NCBI GenBank assembly: GCA_001692895.1
Contig: KV748193.1
Location: forward strand, 1-64,000
Reading direction: 5' to 3'
DNA from: Cenococcum geophilum 1.58
Taxonomy: Eukaryota > Ascomycota > Dothideomycetes > Gloniales > Gloniaceae
DNA length: 64,000 nucleotides
Part shown: piece by piece, positions 58,792 to 64,000 of the stretch
Numbering within the stretch: position 1 is the first letter of the stretch
Layout of the letters: the number at the start of each line of letters is the position of its first letter
Notes under the pieces: model-generated
What the model was told of the DNA's origin: nothing
Databases searched by the model: none
The model's input: only the letters and a program-made list of their open reading frames with translations
Program-made: the position numbers and the translations under genes

Positions 58792-58840
58792 GTAAACACG
58801 TTCTAAACCAATTGCGAATAAATACCTAACGTCTTTATAG
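58792..58840 (+). other. Intron 7, 11-bp periodic
   Basis: GTAAACAC...TTATAG, 49 nt. Units GTTCTAAACCA, ATTGCGAATAA and ATACCTAACGT, then CTTTATAG. Phase 1. The exon after it is cut by Gypsy-4 28 bases later. Confidence 0.7.
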
Positions 58841-58868
58841 GAAAGTTTTTTTAAAGTCCTGCCCTTAA

Positions 58869-61800
58869 TGTAACGGAACCTTATAGCAAGAACTACGATG
58901 GGCTCGTTATTGGGCTAGGTGTGTAGGAAATATAAGTATAAAAGTCAATAACGTAATAACAACTAGTGGAGTGGTTGCCCAACAGATTAACTCTAATTAT
59001 ATTCTAAGAATTACTACAAGGAAGGAACTATCTAGGTAGGGACTAAGGGTCCTTAAATACACAACCGTACTCCTAAGAAAGTTATTGCTCTATCTACTCT
59101 ATCTACTCTATTCACTCTACAATAGATCTTACAAATTATATAGATTATACAGATTATATTACGTGACTTTACTTACTATTTCTTATTATATAGTTCTACG
59201 GGTTCTATCCTAGACCGTACTTATATTAACCAACTAGCTTCTTCTAACTCCTCTCTAAGTAGTTATAATATTATATTTAGAGCGTTCGTAACACTATCTC
59301 CCTTCTTTTTATCTTTATCCTTAAAGATTCCTAGTATCTCTAGGTTGTTTACTAGAGGTGTAATATCCGTCTAATTAATTTGGTTAATATTGTTACTTAT
59401 AATGCCTAAAGCACCTTCTTCTTCCTCTACAGCCCGTCGGTTTCGTACCGTTACTATAATATTGTCTCTTAGTGAGATAATACTATCTCCGTGTTCTTGT
59501 TATGCAAAAGAGGGGCTAGTTTATGTTATATTAGCGAGTCCTTTATCCTAGCAACCTTCCACTTATTTAGAGTGCACTAAAGCGAATATTTGGTTATCCT
59601 ATAACGTTCACTCTATCTTTAATATTAAATATGCGCGACCTATTACTCTTAATAGTCGTCTGGTTCCCTAATTGATTTATTTTAGGGTCTTATATTTAGT
59701 TTAAGGCAAAAAAACTTAAGGGTAATCTTACCGCAGCGCTGGCAGAAGCCTATCGTCAATTTAAAGAATCTGCTCGTGCCCTTAAAGCTTAGCAGTCTGC
59801 CTTTATAAAAGTTTAGCGTCTTTAACGCGTTTATAAGAAGGTTTACTTTAAGGAGTAGAAGCTTATAAAATAAGGTCTTTAGGAACTAGGTAATAAAAGA
59901 ACGGATTCTCCTCTAATAGAGAAGGAAATAGATCTGAGTAGTTCAGCAACTATTCTTCTTAGGTCCCCCTTAGGTAACTTATTCTTTAGCAATTCTTCTT
60001 TATTAATACTGCCTAACCTAATCTCTTCTAATACTCCCGTACCTTTCCTATAGTATTCTTTAAATTCTCTAGTAACTCCTAGGTAGTCTTAGTGTAGCCT
60101 ATCTACTTAACTTCGTACTATATTTTATTATTAACGTCCTTATAGCTAATAATCTTCGAAACTTATTATTTGTCTTCTTCCTATCCTTTATATATGTCTA
60201 CTTTATAGACCAATAGCTTAACATTCCTATATATTAGCTTTAGCATTGCAATATACTATATAGGGTAGATCTTTATTTTGGCTAGTAGGTTTAACTTAAA
60301 TATAACCAGTAAAATTCTTTGCGTAATTTTAAAAGGTCCTAGTCTAACGTAGTCTAACTTCTTACTTAGTTATTAACTCTTAAAATTTTTATATAGTAGC
60401 CATACTTTATCTCCCTCCTTAAGATCTAGTCCCTTAGATCTCTTAGTATTATAGTACTTTTTTATTCTCTTTTATACTTTCTTTACTAATCCTATAAGGT
60501 CTATATAAAGATTTATTAATATCTTCATTCTTTTTTTAGCTGTACTACTTGTTTTCTTTACTTGCCGTAGTAATAACGATGTTCTTGGCTTATATCCGTA
60601 ATTTGCCTTAAATAGTAATGTGCCTATTCCTTTTTAAGGTGTTGTATTATATATAAACTATATAACTAGTAATAGTAATACCTAATTATTCTATGTATAA
60701 TTGATATAATGCCTTAGATACTGCTCTAGCGTCTAATTTAATCTCTCTATTTAACCGTCTGTCTATAAATAATATACAATAAAAGTTGCTACTTAAACTC
60801 TTTACTCTACTAAAAACACTTCCTAGAATGCTACTATGAATCTTAAATCTCTATCTAATATAATTTTGCTTAATGCTCTATATCTTATAAACACTTCTTT
60901 AACATAGATTCTAGCGACATCTTCCGCTAAGATTTCTTCTATATATGCTATAAAGTATCCCCACTTTATAAGCTTATCTACTATTACTAAGATTACGTTA
61001 TAATCTTATCTGGTAATAGGATCTTTTAATTTTAGTAACTTAATAATAAAGTCCNATAATATAACCTNNTATNGTCTNTCTAGTNTTTTAANAGGTTATA
61101 GCCNTCTATANGGCTTATACCTTATTAGTTTATTCCTTTAGTAATCTAAATATTCCTTTATAACCTTTCTAGCTATTCTCCAGATTTTGTTAATAATGTA
61201 CTCCTCCTAGAGTCTTAACACTAAGCCCGTAGCTCTATTATGTCCTTAAGTTAATCCCTTATAGAAGTCCTCCATAAACTACTCTACTATGCTTCTTAGG
61301 ATATACCTTACTTTTTGATTTTTATATATATCTGTTTATAGATCTTCTAGCTATACTTTTAGAATTCTTTATGCCTAAAAGCTTTTTAGTATCTTATAGA
61401 CCTTCTCTAGTTTATTATCTTCTTAAGTTACTGCGATTTTTGGATAATTATACCTAATTAATCCGTCTATATCTTTTCGCAATAAAGCCCCTAATAGCTT
61501 TTCCTTATTTTATAGTTTAGCTTTATAACTTAGAGCATCTACCCGCGTATTATCTATACCTTTAGTATACTAAATCTTAAAATAGTATTCTGTAAGCATC
61601 TCTGCCTATCTAACCTGTCTTTAGTTAAGTTCCTTTATTATTAGGAATCCTATTAGGTTCTTATAATCTATTTTAACTATAAATAATTTTTCTATACCTT
61701 ATAAAAATACTCTTTATTTCTTTAATACTATAACTATACCTAATAACTCCTTATTATAGATGTTATAGTTTAACTCTAGTAATATTATCTTCCAACTATA

Positions 61801-64000
61801 GTATGCTACTAGGTGCCATTTATCTTAATATCTTTATATAAAGTACGCCCCTAGTATATAGTCTAACGCATTTATTTCTATAACCGTCTCTAGTCCTAGT
61901 TAATAGATTTTAAGAACTAGCTTCTGGGTAAACAACTCTTTAACTTTCTTAAAGAGTTCTCTTTACTCTTCCCCCTATGCCTATAATTCTTCTTTCTTTA
62001 TTAATCGCGTAAATAGTTTAATATCCTTTAACTACTGCGCTATAAACCTTCTGCAGTAATTGCAAAACCCTAAAAACAATCTTAACTATATAACGTTCTC
62101 TAGTTCCTACTAATTTACTATAGCCTTAATCTTCTTTAGATCTATGCTAAGTTAGCCTAGTTTAATAATAAATCTAATAAAATCGGTCTTCCTAGTGAAG
62201 AACTCGCATTTCTTAATTGTTACTAGCATTTATTCTTCTTATAGTCTCTTTAAAACCCATTTAATGTATTCCCCGTGTTCTTCCTTAGTTATTAAGTAAA
62301 TAATAATATTGTTAAAGTATACTATAATAAATTCATCTAAGTGTTCTCCTAATATATTATTAATACGCTTTTAGAACGTTACTAGTGCGTTTATAAGCCT
62401 AAATTATATAACTAATAGTTTATATAGTCCTTCCTTTAATTTAAAGGCTGCCTTTTATTTGTCGCCTTTCTTAATCCTAATCTAATAGTACGCCTATCTT
62501 AGATCTATCTTTATAAAGATTTGCGCATTACCTATCCTATCTTAAATTTTGCTAATTAAGGGTAAAGGATACCTATTCTTCCTAGTAATACTATTTAACT
62601 ATTTATAGTTAATATACAGCCTTAGTTTGCCATTTTTCTTTAGTATAAATAGTACTGGATATCCTGCTAATAACTGCGATGGTCTAATATATCCCTTTTA
62701 TAGGTTTTCCTAGATAAACTCCTTTAACGCTCTACCTTCTTCTTTAGTAAGCTTATAGATTAGAAAAAACCTTAGACTTATTTCTAGTTCTAATTCTATT
62801 TTATAGTCCCATACTATATATTCTAATAGCTTTTTACTTTTTAGTAACCATAGTTTCTTACCGTACTTATAGTATCTCTTTGGTATATAGCTTAGTCCTT
62901 TTTCTATTTCTTTATAGATTACTCCTACTTAGTACTATACCAACTTAGCTTATTATTGCATCTTATAGCGTTAAGTATCTCTAATATTAACCTAACCTGT
63001 AATCTAATTAATCCTTAGATTATATTCCTGTAACTAAGGTATATTTAATACTACCTTATCCTGTCCCAATGGTAGGATATTAAAAGATATCTCGATTTAT
63101 TTTCCTTTAATAGTTATCTAAATAGGTCCTGTTTTAAGATTAATAATCCCTCCTTTATAGGTTATTGGATCTTCTAAAATTATAACTAATAGGTAAGATT
63201 GCTCCTTTTATCTATAAAGTAGTCCCATTCTCTTAACTGCTATTAGTAAAATATAGTTTTATGTTACTCCACTATCTATTAGCGCTTTAAACTGCTAATC
63301 TTACTAATTAACTTATAAATTTAGGTATTATCCTTAAATTCCTTTAAGGGTCTAAGGTTTTACTACTGGCTCCCTCTAGTCCTATAGGCCTCTACTTTTT
63401 CTAACTATTAGCTACTTAATCCTAGTGCACTTAGCTTACTCTTTGGCCAATGCCTAGTTCGCTTTTTATCTTTAATATGCTATAGACATGTGTTTTCTGG
63501 GCATTCCTACCACTATTATTCGTCTAAGTATTCTTCTGTAAGAAATCTTTCTAGTTAAAGTACTAAACTTCCTTTTTCTTAGGTCTCTATTAGATGCCAT
63601 CTATATATATATTTAGCATTCCTATACTATTACTTGTCTATTATCTAGTATATCCTTATAGGGTATTTCCGATTCTTTTCTTTTAGATTCTTATGCATTT
63701 TATATATATTATCTACGCACGTAATCTATAATAACATATAGTGTACTAGGTGCTTTAGGTTAACTCTTAGCTTATCTTTATCCCTAAGTTTAAACCTTTA
63801 TTATGCTAATCTAAACGTTATAACTTTATTTGTAGGTACTAAAATGCGTCTCTTATTTCTCTAGTCCTCTAAATATTCCTCTAGATCCTTTAACGTTATA
63901 ATTAAGGCTCCTTTAATATGCGTTATGGCCTTTTTTGTAATTAGGTGGTCCTAGATAACTTTTTTATCTAACTATATATAGAAATCTTCCCACTTATTAT
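58869..64000 (-). mobile_element. Gypsy-4: second copy of the Gypsy-1 family, runs off the window
   Basis: LTR 58869-59293 (425 bp, TGTAACGG to TAACA), polypurine tract next to it, then sequence collinear with 6795 onward of Gypsy-1. It disrupts the intron-rich gene. The TSD cannot be checked because the other end lies beyond 64000. RIP changes fall at different sites from Gypsy-1 (for example TGTAACGG here, TGTAATGG there), so the two copies were mutated independently. A cluster of n at 61055-61111 suggests assembly ambiguity between the two copies. Confidence 0.93.
59294..64000 (-). pseudogene. Gypsy-4 pol: integrase, RNase H, RT, protease
   Basis: Same order as Gypsy-1: integrase about 60200-61450, RNase H about 61700-61770 (YNKELLGIV-like), RT about 62050-62800 with the catalytic box near 62330-62300 reading YFNNIII for YLDDIII, and protease near 63250. 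Gag starts beyond about 63450. No open frame exceeds the length criterion, reflecting dense RIP. Confidence 0.85.

Larger units (their letters stand above)
57257..58868 (+). pseudogene. Intron-rich gene of unknown family, truncated by Gypsy-4
   Basis: Exons read in one consistent frame through GT...AG introns at 57358-57412, 57553-57606, 57772-57835, 58498-58569 and 58792-58840; one more is likely at 58222-58289 and perhaps one at about 58075-58135. Readable blocks: DLEDIVLGLEDYILKKS; PKVPYIIFLTKASTNPLTTL; KKYKMRCLGVKHYEYLQNWL; LKDDFKLEMYTALK; ATIETHLEYFRKALPANKKY; GINHPQGPGKLIHQDCEVTF; VFVPDDLEKTPYIHFTSHRV, then a PPPP run, then NPDLTLRKFF-SPAL. Cys and HxH-like spacing in the last part could be a zinc-binding module (GCM/WRKY-like, weak). 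In-frame TAA/TAG/TGA (about 8) fit light RIP of CAA, CAG and CGA. Gypsy-4 enters at 58869, so the 3' end is not seen. I have an impression of a multi-copy fungal hypothetical family but cannot name it. Confidence 0.65.

Overview
The window is from a filamentous ascomycete (Pezizomycotina-type) genome. It is almost entirely a nest of dead transposable elements. The main evidence is repeat-induced point mutation (RIP): CpA/TpG is nearly erased and TpA is everywhere while CpG survives. Old coding frames are broken by TAG/TAA where Gln or Trp belongs, and G-to-A changes hit catalytic residues. The families are fungal ones: Ty3/Gypsy elements including a chromodomain type, Copia, Tad1-like LINEs, a RepHel Helitron and short TIR elements. 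I see no intact host gene, no tRNA and no rRNA.

Matching target-site duplications (TSDs) and element ends let the layout be read as nested boxes. From the outside in: a chromodomain Gypsy copy (gag at 50441-51656) has in its LTR a TIR element ending at 50337. That element carries a LINE copy (47397-49140), which is split by a minus-strand Gypsy (gag-protease at 44695-47396, RT-RNase H-integrase at 1-3652). This Gypsy is split between protease and RT by two same-orientation Helitrons lying head to tail (A: 3653-16670; B: 16674-44694).

Helitron A holds a 5'-truncated LINE (5402-14572, 18-bp TSD), which holds a complete 7.95-kb Gypsy (6370-14320, TSD AGTAG). Helitron B carries the Rep/helicase gene (39640-44127, minus), a three-exon gene with a DUF3716-like domain (38166-39374, plus), and a second chromodomain Gypsy (17299-37690, TSD TTAGA). 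The 5' LTR of that Gypsy holds a 14-kb TIR element (17354-31392, TSD CTCGCGTA) full of 12-bp satellite, LINE copies, another Gypsy (19963-23241, TSD CTTTT) and a MITE. The same chromodomain-Gypsy and TIR families occur at two depths of the nest.

Right of the nest lie a better-preserved Copia element (51657-57105, minus), an intron-rich gene (about 57257-58868, plus) cut off by a Gypsy insertion, and that Gypsy itself (58869 to beyond the window end, minus), which belongs to the same family as the one at 6370.

Two observations stand out. The gene at 57257-58868 has short introns built largely of an 11-bp periodic sequence, unlike anything else in the window. The Helitron pair looks like a rolling-circle tandem product that carries a foreign spliced gene between an internal and a terminal 3' end.
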